A stretch of DNA of 64,000 nt from Corynebacterium sp. ACRPS (GCF_022346005.1 NZ_JAKRMY010000007.1:1-64000), one strand, 5' to 3'; shown: positions 7,805-16,605, counted from the first letter of the stretch. Notes: a model not told the origin generated them from the sequence alone. Numbers and translations: made by a program.

Positions 7805-8779
7805 ATGACTGGCAAGGTAACTGGTAGTAGCAAAAACATGAAGCTCTTTTCTGGGCGCGCACACCCAGAATTGGCAGAGGCAGTGGCAAAGGAACTTAAC
7901 ACCGATTTGGTTCCTACCACCGCCCGGGACTTCGCCAATGGCGAGATCTTCATCCGCTTCGAAGAATCCGTGCGCGGCGCTGACTGCTTCGTCATGCAAT
8001 CGCATTCCCAGCCGCTCAATAAGTGGCTGATGGAACAGCTCATCATGATCGATGCGTTGAAGCGTGGTTCCGCCAAGCGCATCACCGCGATCTTGCCGTT
8101 CTACCCATATGCGCGTCAGGATAAAAAGCACTTGGGCCGCGAGCCCATCTCCGCCCGCCTGGTCGCAGATCTCCTGCAGGCAGCCGGTGCGGACCGCATC
8201 GTCTCGGTGGACCTACACACGGACCAGATTCAGGGCTTCTTCGACGGCCCAGTGGATCACATGCACGCCCAGCCCATCTTGACGGACTACATCAAGTCCA
8301 AGTACGCCACCGATAACATCGCCGTCGTCTCCCCCGATGCCGGCCGCGTGAAGGTCGCCGAAAAGTGGGCCCACGACCTGGGCGATGCCCCGCTGGCCTT
8401 CGTGCACAAGACCCGCTCGAATACCGAGGCCAATAAGACGGTCTCCAACCGCGTTGTGGGCGAAGTTGAGGGCAAGGACTGCGTGCTTCTCGATGACATG
8501 ATTGACACCGGTGGCACCATCGCCGGCGCCGTGCGCGTGCTCAAGGAAGCGGGCGCAAAGAAGGTCATCATCGCCTGTACCCACGGCGTATTCTCTGACC
8601 CCGCCCGCGAGCGCCTGTCCGAGTGCGGTGCCGAGGAAGTCATCACCACCGATACCCTGCCGCAGTCCACCGAAGGCTGGTCCAACCTCAAGGTCCTGTC
8701 CATCGCCCCACTGCTGGCTCGAACCATCCACGAGATCTTCGAAAACGGTTCTGTAACTACCCTTTTCGACCGCGCATAA
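7805..8779 (+). CDS. prs: Ribose-phosphate pyrophosphokinase (PRPP synthetase)
   Basis: The enzyme makes phosphoribosyl pyrophosphate from ribose-5-phosphate and ATP for nucleotide, histidine, tryptophan and (in this order) decaprenyl-phosphoarabinose synthesis. Landmarks: RQDKKHLGREPISARL, the divalent-metal segment VDLHTDQIQGFF, VVSPDAGRVKVAEKWA, and the PRPP-binding loop LLDDMIDTGGTIAGA. I chose the ATG at 7805 (MTGKVTGSSKNMKLFSG) because AAAGGGG lies upstream and the longer frame from 7661 only overlaps the glmU tail. Length is 324 residues, typical of the family. A strong terminator candidate follows. Confidence 0.95.
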   Translation: MTGKVTGSSKNMKLFSGRAHPELAEAVAKELNTDLVPTTARDFANGEIFIRFEESVRGADCFVMQSHSQPLNKWLMEQLIMIDALKRGSAKRITAILPFYPYARQDKKHLGREPISARLVADLLQAAGADRIVSVDLHTDQIQGFFDGPVDHMHAQPILTDYIKSKYATDNIAVVSPDAGRVKVAEKWAHDLGDAPLAFVHKTRSNTEANKTVSNRVVGEVEGKDCVLLDDMIDTGGTIAGAVRVLKEAGAKKVIIACTHGVFSDPARERLSECGAEEVITTDTLPQSTEGWSNLKVLSIAPLLARTIHEIFENGSVTTLFDRA

Positions 8780-8805
8780 GCGTTCCACCGATCGCACTAC
8801 ACCTC

Positions 8806-8853
8806 ACACCCCGCCCTTCGCACTCACCGTGAACGGCGGGGTGTCGGTGTTTT
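8806..8853 (+). terminator. Terminator after prs
   Basis: ACACCCCGCC (8806-8815) pairs with GGCGGGGTGT (8835-8844), 10 bp perfect, followed by CGGTGTTTT. The loop carries a member of the CGCCCTTCGCGCTCAC repeat family. Confidence 0.7.
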
Positions 8854-8994
8854 CCATCCCCGTGAGCGCCAAGGGCGTCGCAGGTATACGCAAGCACTAC
8901 CGCACTACCGCCTGCCGTTCTCCCCACCCTCCCCTCGCGCTCACCGCGCAACCCGAGCTACAGTCATACGCGCCGCCGGTGAGCGCGAAGGGCG
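8812..8994. repeat. Cluster of CGCCCTTCGCGCTCAC-type 16 bp repeats
   Basis: Copies: 8812-8827 (plus, one mismatch), 8862-8877 (minus, one mismatch), 8979-8994 (minus, exact), plus a half copy CGCGCTCAC at 8936-8944. A further copy, 14 bases long, is at 38407-38420. Otherwise the 8854-9150 stretch is GC-rich low-complexity DNA with no convincing gene. Confidence 0.55.
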
Positions 8995-9150
8995 CGACGG
9001 GCGGGACGGGCGCGAAGGAAGACTAACGGGGCGGGTTTTGGTTTCATCGACCGAGAGATGCTAATCTAACTCAGTCTCGGCGAGGGCGACTCAAAAATTG
9101 GGAAGCCGTTATCGACGCGATTGAAGTTAGAGCATGTTGCTTTTATTGAC

Positions 9151-9201
9151 GCCTGCGATGACTCGTCCAAGACGTTCATCGGCAGGCTTTCGTCGTTTTT
9201 A
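9151..9201 (+). promoter_or_regulatory. Attenuator-like hairpin in the rplY leader
   Basis: GCCTGCGATGA (9151-9161) pairs with TCATC-G-GCAGGC (9176-9187, one bulged G). An inner CGTC/GACG stem extends it to about 15 bp, closed by CAA. TTTCGTCGTTTTTAT follows directly. The structure lies 33 bases before the AAAGGAG ribosome-binding site of rplY, where an intrinsic terminator could control read-through. Alternatively it ends a short upstream RNA. Confidence 0.6.
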
Positions 9202-9248
9202 TAACTTCGATAGCCTCGCCGCACTACACCGACAAAGGAGATTGCATC

Positions 9249-9908
9249 ATGGCAGAGCGCCCAATCATTAAAGCAGAACCACGTACCGTCTTTGGCAAGG
9301 GCTACGCCCGCCGCCTGCGCCGCGACTGGAAAGTTCCCGGCGTAATCTACGGTAGCGACCAGGAGCCAGTACACTTCGCAGTGCCCCTGCTGGACATCCA
9401 GTCCCTCGTTCGCAACAACGGTGTCAACGCCGTTTTGGAGCTCGAGATCGAGGGTGAGCAGTACCTGACCATGGTCAAGAACGTTGACCAGAACGTGCTC
9501 ACCATGGACATCGACCACGTTGACCTGCTGCTGATTAAGCGCGGCGAGAAGGTCGAGGTTGAGGTTCCGATTACCCTGACCGGCGAGTCCGCACCGGGCA
9601 CCATGCACATCCAGGACGCAGACGTCCTCATGGTTGAGGCTGACGTACTGAGCATTCCGGAAGAGATCGAGCTGTCCATCGAGGGCCTCGAGGACGGCGA
9701 GGTCATCACCGCCGCCGACATCACCATGCCGGAAGGCACTACCCTGGTGGCAGACCCAGAGACCGTTATCCTCTCCATCTCCCTGCCTGAGGTTGACGAG
9801 GAGCTCGAAGAGGCCGCTGAGGCTGCTGAGGAAGGCGGAGCCGACGCTGGTGCCGACTCCGTCGACGAAGAGGGCGAGTCCTCCAAATCCGACGATTCCG
9901 AGGAGTAA
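9249..9908 (+). CDS. rplY: 50S ribosomal protein L25/general stress protein Ctc
   Basis: L25 binds 5S rRNA in the large subunit. The N-terminal L25 domain (about residues 1-95) contains FGKGYARRLRRDWKVPGVIYG, followed by the TL5/Ctc C-terminal domain (GEKVEVEVPITLTGE, EGTTLVADPETVILSI). The last 35 residues are almost entirely Glu, Asp, Ala and Ser, a low-complexity acidic tail. Length 219 fits the long Ctc form. AAAGGAG lies 8 bases before the ATG. The gene is flanked by a leader hairpin upstream and a perfect 14 bp terminator stem downstream, so it is probably a monocistronic unit. Confidence 0.95.
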   Translation: MAERPIIKAEPRTVFGKGYARRLRRDWKVPGVIYGSDQEPVHFAVPLLDIQSLVRNNGVNAVLELEIEGEQYLTMVKNVDQNVLTMDIDHVDLLLIKRGEKVEVEVPITLTGESAPGTMHIQDADVLMVEADVLSIPEEIELSIEGLEDGEVITAADITMPEGTTLVADPETVILSISLPEVDEELEEAAEAAEEGGADAGADSVDEEGESSKSDDSEE

Positions 9909-9929
9909 TTTCTCACCCCCTCAAGCACA

Positions 9930-9971
9930 CATCGCCGTGAGCATTGCTGCTCACGGCGATGTCGTGGTTTT
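9930..9971 (+). terminator. Intrinsic terminator after rplY
   Basis: CATCGCCGTGAGCA (9930-9943) and TGCTCACGGCGATG (9948-9961) form a perfect 14 bp stem with a TTGC loop, followed by TCGTGGTTTT. Confidence 0.85.
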
Positions 9972-10095
9972 ATAGATGGTTTTATAAATCTTGTCCGGCA
10001 AGTTCACGAATTCTGGGCTTACTACTCAAGTTCATATTCAGTGCCGCATAGGTTTGTATTTCCAATAGAATTTCAATCTATGCGACAATAATGCA

Positions 10096-10629
10096 GTGAC
10101 TCCACTACTCGTAGTAGGCCTTGGCAATCCTGGCCCGAAATATTCCGGCACGCGGCACAACATCGGCTTCGACGTTGCGGATGAGCTCGCCGGTGAATTA
10201 ATGAGCAGCTTTTCGGTGCATAAGAAGACGAATACCGAGGTCGCGGAAGGAATGCTATCCGGCCGCAAGGTCATCTGCGCTAAACCACGGTCCTTTATGA
10301 ACCTGTCTGGTGGGCCGATCAAGGCACTCGCCCAGTACTTCCATCTGGCACCCGCAGATATTGTGGTGGTGCACGATGAATTAGAGCTCGACTTCGGGAC
10401 CGTGAAATTGCGCCAAGGCGGTGGCGATCACGGGCACAACGGTCTGCGCTCTACTACGAAGTCGCTCGGTACTAAGGACTATCAGCGTCTTTCCATCGGC
10501 ATCGGAAGGCCGCCAGGCCGGATGGATCCGTCATCGTTTGTGCTCAAGCCGTGGTCCAAGCAAGAAAAGGTGGAGATCCCCAGCCTCTGCGCTGACGCGG
10601 TAGCAGAAATAAGGAGTGCGCTAGACTAG
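10096..10629 (+). CDS. pth: Peptidyl-tRNA hydrolase (first of two)
   Basis: Pth releases tRNA from prematurely dropped peptidyl-tRNA. The 177-residue protein has VVGLGNPGPKYSGTRHNIGFDV with the catalytic His in TRHN, the MNLSGG loop, HDELELDFGTVKLRQGGGDHGHNGLRS, and IGIGRPPGRMD. The start is GTG at 10096. It sits after rplY, the order known in C. glutamicum. A second, diverged pth is at 19195. The stop codon is 5 bases before the next gene. Confidence 0.93.
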   Translation: MTPLLVVGLGNPGPKYSGTRHNIGFDVADELAGELMSSFSVHKKTNTEVAEGMLSGRKVICAKPRSFMNLSGGPIKALAQYFHLAPADIVVVHDELELDFGTVKLRQGGGDHGHNGLRSTTKSLGTKDYQRLSIGIGRPPGRMDPSSFVLKPWSKQEKVEIPSLCADAVAEIRSALD

Positions 10630-10634
10630 CTGGC

Positions 10635-11474
10635 ATGAAATTGGCTACTCTTCGCACCGCGTTCGGCACCTCCGCAATCCGCATTGAAGGCGATAATGTG
10701 GGTGTGGAGCTGGACTACGAAGACGTAGGGGCGCTGCTGCGCAGCGAAGATTGGCGCAAGGCCGCACAACTATCTGGCGAGCCGATAGTCTTTGATCAGC
10801 ATGATTTAGAAGCAGTCGTCCCAACGCCAGGAAAAATCATCTGCGTAGGACTTAATTACGCCAAGCATATCCGGGAAATGGGCCGCGACTTTCCCGAGCA
10901 CCCCACGCTGTTTATCAAGTTCGCCGATGCCCTGACCGGCCCCTTCGATGACGTCTATATCCCCGAATACGCTACCCAGAAGCTGGACTATGAGGGTGAG
11001 CTTGCGGTGGTCATCGGCGAGCGCACGCACCGCGTAACCCGCGCGGATGCACTAGATTACGTGGCGGGGTATGCCATCATGAATGATTACACCCTGCGCG
11101 ATTTTCAGCGCCAGACCAGCCAATTCCACGCAGGCAAGTCTTTTTACCGCACCGCAGGCTTTGGACCTTGGCTCACTACCCCTGATGAATGGGCGCCAGG
11201 TGGTAACGCGCGCCTTACCACCACGGTTAATGGCGAGGTGCGCCAGCAGGACAATACTGATGACCTCATCTTTTCCATCGCTGAGCTCATCGAATTCTGC
11301 TCGCAGCTCTATCCCCTCAACCCCGGTGATGTCATCGTGACCGGTACGCCCGAAGGCGTTGGTTTTGCCCGCGACCCGCAACAATTCCTCCAGGATGGCG
11401 ATACGGTAGCCATCGACGTCGAAGGGCTCGGCCATATTTCTAATACCACTCGCTACGGCGAGCCCGGCCTCTAA
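10635..11474 (+). CDS. Fumarylacetoacetate hydrolase family protein
   Basis: The 279-residue protein has an N-terminal cap of about 65 residues and then the FAH fold: IICVGLNYAKHI, TLFIKFADALTGPF, the metal-binding LDYEGELAVVIG, MNDYTLRDFQR, and GDVIVTGTPEGVGFAR. Family members are divalent-metal hydrolases, decarboxylases or isomerases of acylpyruvates and homoprotocatechuate intermediates; the substrate cannot be fixed from context. TAGACT ends 7 bases before the ATG, so a leaderless transcript starting at the codon is likely. Confidence 0.88.
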   Translation: MKLATLRTAFGTSAIRIEGDNVGVELDYEDVGALLRSEDWRKAAQLSGEPIVFDQHDLEAVVPTPGKIICVGLNYAKHIREMGRDFPEHPTLFIKFADALTGPFDDVYIPEYATQKLDYEGELAVVIGERTHRVTRADALDYVAGYAIMNDYTLRDFQRQTSQFHAGKSFYRTAGFGPWLTTPDEWAPGGNARLTTTVNGEVRQQDNTDDLIFSIAELIEFCSQLYPLNPGDVIVTGTPEGVGFARDPQQFLQDGDTVAIDVEGLGHISNTTRYGEPGL

Positions 11475-11574
11475 GCCTGCTGCATATACCCCGCACAAGC
11501 TGTGGCTGGGTTCTCACTCCAACGAGGGCACACCAGTTTTCTAGATAGTGCCACCAAGCCGTTAAGCTGGAAGA

Positions 11575-12450
11575 ATGAGCACCAAAAGCAGCACATCCCC
11601 TAAGAAGCTGAATAAGAAGGCCTACGAAAAAGAGCTCGAGCGGTTGCAAGCAGAGCTCGTCGATATGCAACAGTGGGTTGTTGAGACCGGCGCCCGCGTG
11701 GTCATCATCATGGAAGGCCGCGACGCCGCCGGCAAGGGTTCTGCCATTAAGCGCATCACGCAGTACCTCAACCCCCGCACCTGCCGCATCGAGGCGCTTC
11801 CGGCCCCGAACTCGCGCGAACAGGGCCAGTGGTATTTCCAGCGCTACGTAGAAAAGCTGCCCACCAAGGGCGAAATCGTCATCTTTGACCGCTCCTGGTA
11901 CAACCGCGCCGGCGTTGAGCGCGTCATGGGCTTTTGCACCGACCAAGAATACGTCCGCTTCTTGCACCAGGCTCCCACCTTTGAGCAGATGCTTGTGGAA
12001 GACGGCATTATCCTGCGCAAATACTGGTTCTCTGTCTCTGATGAAGAGCAGATTAAGCGCTTTGAATCCCGCCGCAATGATCCGCTGCGCCGCTGGAAGC
12101 TCTCCCCCATGGATCTCCAATCCATTACTCGCTGGGAGGATTATTCCCGCGCCAAGGATGCCATGTTCATCCACACCGATACCCCGACCGCACCGTGGTA
12201 CACCGTGGAGTCCGAGGATAAAAAGCGCTCGCGCATCAACGTCATTTCGCACTTGCTCAATACCATCCCTTACGAGAAGATCGAGCGCGAGCTGCCGGAG
12301 ATCCCACACCGTCCCGATTCCGATGGCAAGACCTACGAGCGCCCAGACCGCGAAGAGTTCCGCTACGTACCGGATGTAGCTGCCAAGCTAGAGGCCTCGT
12401 CTACAAAGAAGGATAAGAAGAAAGGCAAGAAGAAGGACAAAAAGAAGTAG
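11575..12450 (+). CDS. ppk2: Polyphosphate kinase 2 family
   Basis: PPK2 enzymes transfer phosphate between polyphosphate and nucleotides. The protein carries the Walker A EGRDAAGKGSAIKR near residue 45, the Walker B/lid segment IVIFDRSWYNRAGVERVMGF, and the LRKYWFSVSDEEQIKRFESR region typical of single-domain (class I type) PPK2. The C-terminus is a Lys-rich tail (KKDKKKGKKKDKKK). Whether it favours GDP, ADP or AMP cannot be read by eye. The ATG at 11575 has TAAGCT 6 bases upstream. It is a single gene between the FAH enzyme and a sensor kinase. Confidence 0.92.
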   Translation: MSTKSSTSPKKLNKKAYEKELERLQAELVDMQQWVVETGARVVIIMEGRDAAGKGSAIKRITQYLNPRTCRIEALPAPNSREQGQWYFQRYVEKLPTKGEIVIFDRSWYNRAGVERVMGFCTDQEYVRFLHQAPTFEQMLVEDGIILRKYWFSVSDEEQIKRFESRRNDPLRRWKLSPMDLQSITRWEDYSRAKDAMFIHTDTPTAPWYTVESEDKKRSRINVISHLLNTIPYEKIERELPEIPHRPDSDGKTYERPDREEFRYVPDVAAKLEASSTKKDKKKGKKKDKKK

Positions 12451-12480
12451 TCCCCCGAAGGCGTACTACTATGTCCTGCT

Positions 12481-13659
12481 ATGAGCACTGACACCGTCGC
12501 CAAAGCACGCTTGGGAGATAAAATCCTCACCGCGGCGGCAGCGCTCATGGCGCTGTTTTATCTCATCGGGGCTTGGGCGGCTCCAGGAGCTATCGAGCTC
12601 ATCCAAGCAGCGCTTTCGCTTTTATTCTTGCCCTTCATCTGGGTCTGGCGTACCAAACCGGTACTCAGCGCAGCCGGCTTTATCGTCCTCCTTGGTGCGT
12701 GGGCCGCGGCGTGGATAAGCCAGCTACCAGCGAACCTCGGGGTCACTCCATGGGCAATGACCGCGCCGATGGCCGTCTACGCTACCTCCCGCTACGTGGA
12801 ACGCCGCTCAATTCCCCGCGCGGTGCTTACCGCCGCGTTCTTGGGTTCCTTTATATCGCCTGCGATGTGGCGCATTGACCCCGAGTCCTTTCTCTTATCT
12901 TTCCAGCTCGATCGCCGCTACATCACTTTGCTGGTGGTACATTGGGCGGTGCTCGGCAGCGCCTATTTCATCGCCGCACGCTATTTTGATTTGGATAGGC
13001 AACGCGAGCGCTTAGCCCAAGAACGGTTCCACCAAGCGCAGGAGGAAGAGCGCTTACTCATCGCGCGGGAATTGCACGATGTCTTGGCCCACTCCCTCAC
13101 CCTGATCAAGGTCCAAGCTAATGCCGGGATTATCGCCGCGCGCACTGATACCACCGCCGCAGAGGACACTTTGAAGAGCATTCGCGATGGTGCGGATTCC
13201 GCGCTGGAGGAAGTGCGCGGCATCGTCACGGCGCTACGCAGCACGGGGCCTGCGGCTTTAGAACCCGCGCACCAGCTCGAGCACGTACAGGGCATCATCG
13301 ACGGTTTTCGCACCGCTGGCCTGGAGGTTGACGCGGAATTGCCTGCCTCCTACGAGGTTTCCGCGCTGACTCAGCTGGCCCTGGTGCGCATTATTTCTGA
13401 AGGGCTGACCAATGCCCTGCGCCACCAAGGCCCCGGCACGCATGTGCAGCTAAAGCTCACGCTTTCCGATGCCGCACGGGTCACCCTCACCTCCACCGCT
13501 TCTTCCCCGACTCCCAGTGAGGTATCCGGCAGCGGCGTGGGTTTGGTGGGAGTTAAGGAACGCGCCCAAGCCTTGGGCGGGCACTTAACCAGCAGTGGCG
13601 ATGCCCAGAAATTTACACTGGCTGCGGAACTACCATTACACAAGGACAACCATGCCTAA
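12481..13659 (+). CDS. Two-component sensor histidine kinase (NarL-partner, HisKA_3 type)
   Basis: The N-terminal half has four to six membrane helices with very short outside loops, the intramembrane-sensing layout often seen in kinases beside ABC transporters. A basic coiled linker (about residues 175-195) leads to the H-box RELHDVLAHSLTLIK with the phosphorylated His near 200. The HATPase domain has SEGLTNALRH (N-box) and GSGVGLVGVKERAQALGG (G-box). The last codons overlap the regulator gene by 8 bases, showing translational coupling. TACTAT ends 8 bases before the ATG, consistent with leaderless transcription. Confidence 0.9.
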   Translation: MSTDTVAKARLGDKILTAAAALMALFYLIGAWAAPGAIELIQAALSLLFLPFIWVWRTKPVLSAAGFIVLLGAWAAAWISQLPANLGVTPWAMTAPMAVYATSRYVERRSIPRAVLTAAFLGSFISPAMWRIDPESFLLSFQLDRRYITLLVVHWAVLGSAYFIAARYFDLDRQRERLAQERFHQAQEEERLLIARELHDVLAHSLTLIKVQANAGIIAARTDTTAAEDTLKSIRDGADSALEEVRGIVTALRSTGPAALEPAHQLEHVQGIIDGFRTAGLEVDAELPASYEVSALTQLALVRIISEGLTNALRHQGPGTHVQLKLTLSDAARVTLTSTASSPTPSEVSGSGVGLVGVKERAQALGGHLTSSGDAQKFTLAAELPLHKDNHA

Positions 13660-14311
13660 GATTCGCGTCATGCTTGCAGACGATCAAGCGATGCTCGTCG
13701 CTGCCTTATCGACCATCTTGAACGCGCAGGAAGATATTGAGGTGGTGGCTACCGCAGCCTCCGGAGGCGACGCCGTCTCCTTGGCACTTCGCCACCGCAT
13801 TGATGTGGCCATTTTGGATATACGCATGCCTGGCATGGATGGAATCGCCGCAGCCCAAGCCATTCTCTCCCGCACCCCTGACTGCCGGATCATCATGCTC
13901 ACCACGTTCAATGAAGAGGATCTGGTATCTCAATCTATTGCCGCGGGGGCGCATGGATTCTTGCTAAAAGATGCGGATCCAGAGGTGCTGGTAGAAGCCG
14001 TACGCGACGTTGCTAAGGGAGAGTCTGTCCTCGCCTCCCAGGTAACGGGCCCTGTTTTAGAGGGCTACCGCAAGGCGCTAACGCACAGCCAGCTTAGTCC
14101 GCACGAGCGCCAAGGACTTAGCCTAGTTACTCGGCGCGAGATGGAGGTTCTCTCGCTCATCGCGCGCGGTGCCACGAATCGCGAGATTGCCGGCCACATG
14201 TCTATCGCAGATACCACGGTAAAAACGCATGTCTCTGCGCTGATGTCCAAGCTAGCTGCACGCGACCGCGTGGCTTTGGTGCTGCTGGCGCACAAAGCTG
14301 GCATTGCTTAG
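13652..14311 (+). CDS. Two-component response regulator, NarL/LuxR family
   Basis: The 219-residue protein has a receiver domain with acidic pocket ADDQAM, phospho-acceptor Asp in VAILDIRMPGMDG and conserved Lys in LLKDADPE. A C-terminal LuxR-type helix-turn-helix reads TRREMEVLSLIARGATNREIA and then TTVKTHVSALMSKL. I chose the ATG at 13652 (MPKIRVMLADDQ), overlapping the kinase stop. The next transcription unit begins 85 bases later with an ABC exporter whose start lies in an inverted repeat; that exporter is the natural target (inference). Confidence 0.92.
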   Translation: MPKIRVMLADDQAMLVAALSTILNAQEDIEVVATAASGGDAVSLALRHRIDVAILDIRMPGMDGIAAAQAILSRTPDCRIIMLTTFNEEDLVSQSIAAGAHGFLLKDADPEVLVEAVRDVAKGESVLASQVTGPVLEGYRKALTHSQLSPHERQGLSLVTRREMEVLSLIARGATNREIAGHMSIADTTVKTHVSALMSKLAARDRVALVLLAHKAGIA

Positions 14312-14380
14312 CCTCCTACTGTGGTAGGACTACCCCGGCGCGAAGACCGTCTCGCAGGCGGAAGATTTCGATAGTTGCGC

Positions 14381-14403
14381 AGCTCATACTTTTGGTATGA
14401 GCT
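14381..14403. promoter_or_regulatory. 9+9 bp inverted repeat over the ABC gene start codon
   Basis: AGCTCATAC (14381-14389) and GTATGAGCT (14395-14403) are perfectly complementary around TTTTG. The ATG (14397-14399) is inside the right arm and a possible -10 (CATACT, 14385-14390) is in the left arm. It may be a regulator operator, or in RNA a hairpin hiding the start. Confidence 0.55.
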
Positions 14404-15110
14404 ATGAGGTTGCTTTCGAACACATCACAAAGTCTTTTGGTTCCCAGGCAGTGCTGCGGGATATCAGTTTTCAGGTCTTACCTGGCCGCGTGCACGCTGT
14501 GCTCGGGAGAAATGGCGCCGGCAAGTCCACCTTGTTTTCCATTTTCCTCGGTCTGCTACCCGCCGATTCGGGAACGGTGCGCGTGGCCGGAAAACCATGG
14601 TCGCGGGAAGTTCTCGACCATGTTGGCGCCTCGGTTAACGGGCCGGCTTTCTATGGCCACCTGTCCGCCACGGATAACCTCCGCGTGCATACCCGTCTGC
14701 TCGGATTGCCCGATACTGAAATCGACCGTGTCTTGCACATTGCTGGTCTAGCCGGGGCTGGTTCTAAGAAGGCAAAGTCTTTTTCCACTGGGATGAAAGC
14801 CCGTTTGGCCTTAGCTCAGGCCTTGCTCGGCGATCCGGAAATCTTATTGCTAGATGAGCCGCAAAATGGACTCGATCCACAGGGCATCGCGGAGCTGCGA
14901 AAGCTCCTCCAGCAGCTCGCCGCCGCTGGCCATACCGTCGTGGTCAGCTCCCATCAACTCGGTGAGGTCCTTCACCTAGCCCACGACATCACTATCCTGT
15001 CCCAAGGCACCATCCGGTATTCCGGCTCCCTGCAGGAACTGGCCCCCAGCGGTGAACTGGAAGCCGAATTCTTCCGCCTGACTTCTGCAGATGGTGAGAC
15101 CGATGAGTAA
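14397..15110 (+). CDS. ABC transporter ATP-binding protein
   Basis: This 237-residue single nucleotide-binding domain has Walker A GRNGAGKST near residue 37, the signature segment SFSTGMKARLALAQALL, Walker B ILLLDEPQNGLDP and the switch His in SSHQLGEV. The usual DEPTNGLDP has Q in place of T. The sequence class (GMKARL signature, short C-terminal tail) is that of DrrA/BcrA-like exporters for drugs or peptides. The gene overlaps the permease gene by 8 bases (ATGAGTAA), so the two are co-translated. It lies directly downstream of the two-component system. Confidence 0.92.
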   Translation: MSYEVAFEHITKSFGSQAVLRDISFQVLPGRVHAVLGRNGAGKSTLFSIFLGLLPADSGTVRVAGKPWSREVLDHVGASVNGPAFYGHLSATDNLRVHTRLLGLPDTEIDRVLHIAGLAGAGSKKAKSFSTGMKARLALAQALLGDPEILLLDEPQNGLDPQGIAELRKLLQQLAAAGHTVVVSSHQLGEVLHLAHDITILSQGTIRYSGSLQELAPSGELEAEFFRLTSADGETDE

Positions 15111-16599
15111 CCAGTATCGACGGTATCTCTCAGCAGAACTATTGCGTTGCCGCGGCAGCGCCCTGCAGTGGTTACCCTTGCTCGCCCTGCCCCTAGTGAT
15201 AATGACGGTATTCTTTTCTGCGTTCGCTTCCTCCGCTGAGGACGCTACCGGGGTTCTTGGCTGGCAGTCCATGTTTATCACCGGGATGTACGCGCCGCTC
15301 ATTGCGCTTTTTGCTGGCGTTCCAGAGCGCCGCGAGGTGCTCAGCCGCGGCGGCGGCACCCTATGGCGCCGGATTCATCCTCGCTACGAGCACGCCTCCC
15401 GTTTCTTCATCGTCGTGGCAAGCCTCGCAGTCTTTCACCTTCTTAATTTCGGTCTGTCCTGGGCTGCGGTTGCAGCGCAAGGGCGTGCAGACCACCAGCT
15501 GCTTCTCATCACTGGGGCTTATTCTTTCCTCGGAGCCATCGGCATCGCAGGGCTTGCGACCGCATGCGCCCGCAGGCTGGGCTTTGCCGTCACGCTTATC
15601 CTCGCGGTTATCTGGCAGGTCATTAGTGTGCTTCCTCGCGTTGTCGAAGGGCAGCTATGGTGGGCCTTCCCACCCGCGTGGCCGCTGCGGTTACTGTTGC
15701 CTGCGCTACGTATCCACCAAAATTCGGTTCCGCTCGATCCTGGCGATCCACTCCTGCTGGAAAGTCCGCTTCCTGCACTGGCGTTATGCCTCATCCTCGC
15801 TGTAGCGGGGGCTTTGACCGCGACTATGACGCCTCGGCGAGTACGTCCGCTTTCCCGACGCCGCCGCGTGGCGATATCCACGGTCAGTACCGTCGCCACT
15901 CCGGCTCAGGGATGGCAGCCTGCGGCTGTCCCTCGTGCCGCTGCCCGCTCGCGCCGTGCCGATGCGCTGCGTGGCTTTCACCGGGCCATAATGACGCCAG
16001 TGGTCATTACGTGCTTGGTATTAAGCGCCTTAGCGCTGATCTTTATTGCCCTTATCTATCCACCACGTTATGTGCAGGGATTCTACGTATTTTTGCTTCT
16101 CCCTGTGGGTGCCGGTGTACTTCCTGTACTGGTCTGGCCGGGGTTCTCGGGCGCGTGGCCGATTGTTTATACAGAATCTCGCCACTGCTCTACTGCCCTT
16201 CTCCTGTGGTTACTGGGCATCATCGCAGCGGTGTGCACTTGTGCTTCGGTCGCGATTATCTTTGCCGGTGAAACCACCCTAGCTGTGCTCGCCCAACTGC
16301 CGCTGGCCATCGGCGTCGGGTACGTCCTCGCGGCGGTGTCGCTCATCGTCATCATCCGCTTTGGTATCTGGAGTTCGCTTGCTCTCACCATCATCGGCAC
16401 CATTGTCTCCGTGACGGTAGGCGGCGATGTCCTCGCGAAGACTATCCTTTGGCTCATTGCCTTCCCAGCCTGGCCGATGAATGCGGATTCTCCCGACCGC
16501 TACGCCGCTGCGGCAATGATGACTCTGCTTTTCGCCGCCATTACTTCTTGGGCCGCCAAGCGGTTGCTGCGCACACGGGCACTTCGCCCCACCGCTTAA
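15103..16599 (+). CDS. ABC transporter permease
   Basis: I chose the ATG at 15103, which overlaps the ATPase stop, rather than 15091. The 498-residue product has about 12 hydrophobic segments in two halves, separated by a long basic hydrophilic linker (about residues 245-285, rich in Arg and Ala, with RRVRPLSRRRRV). This looks like two six-helix ABC-2-type units fused or duplicated. The first has the N-terminal ELLRCRGSALQWLPLLALPL pattern of LnrM/bacitracin-type exporter permeases. Together with the ATPase and the two-component system it suggests an antimicrobial-sensing export module (inference). Confidence 0.85.
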   Translation: MSNQYRRYLSAELLRCRGSALQWLPLLALPLVIMTVFFSAFASSAEDATGVLGWQSMFITGMYAPLIALFAGVPERREVLSRGGGTLWRRIHPRYEHASRFFIVVASLAVFHLLNFGLSWAAVAAQGRADHQLLLITGAYSFLGAIGIAGLATACARRLGFAVTLILAVIWQVISVLPRVVEGQLWWAFPPAWPLRLLLPALRIHQNSVPLDPGDPLLLESPLPALALCLILAVAGALTATMTPRRVRPLSRRRRVAISTVSTVATPAQGWQPAAVPRAAARSRRADALRGFHRAIMTPVVITCLVLSALALIFIALIYPPRYVQGFYVFLLLPVGAGVLPVLVWPGFSGAWPIVYTESRHCSTALLLWLLGIIAAVCTCASVAIIFAGETTLAVLAQLPLAIGVGYVLAAVSLIVIIRFGIWSSLALTIIGTIVSVTVGGDVLAKTILWLIAFPAWPMNADSPDRYAAAAMMTLLFAAITSWAAKRLLRTRALRPTA

Positions 16600-16605
16600 A
16601 TAACT

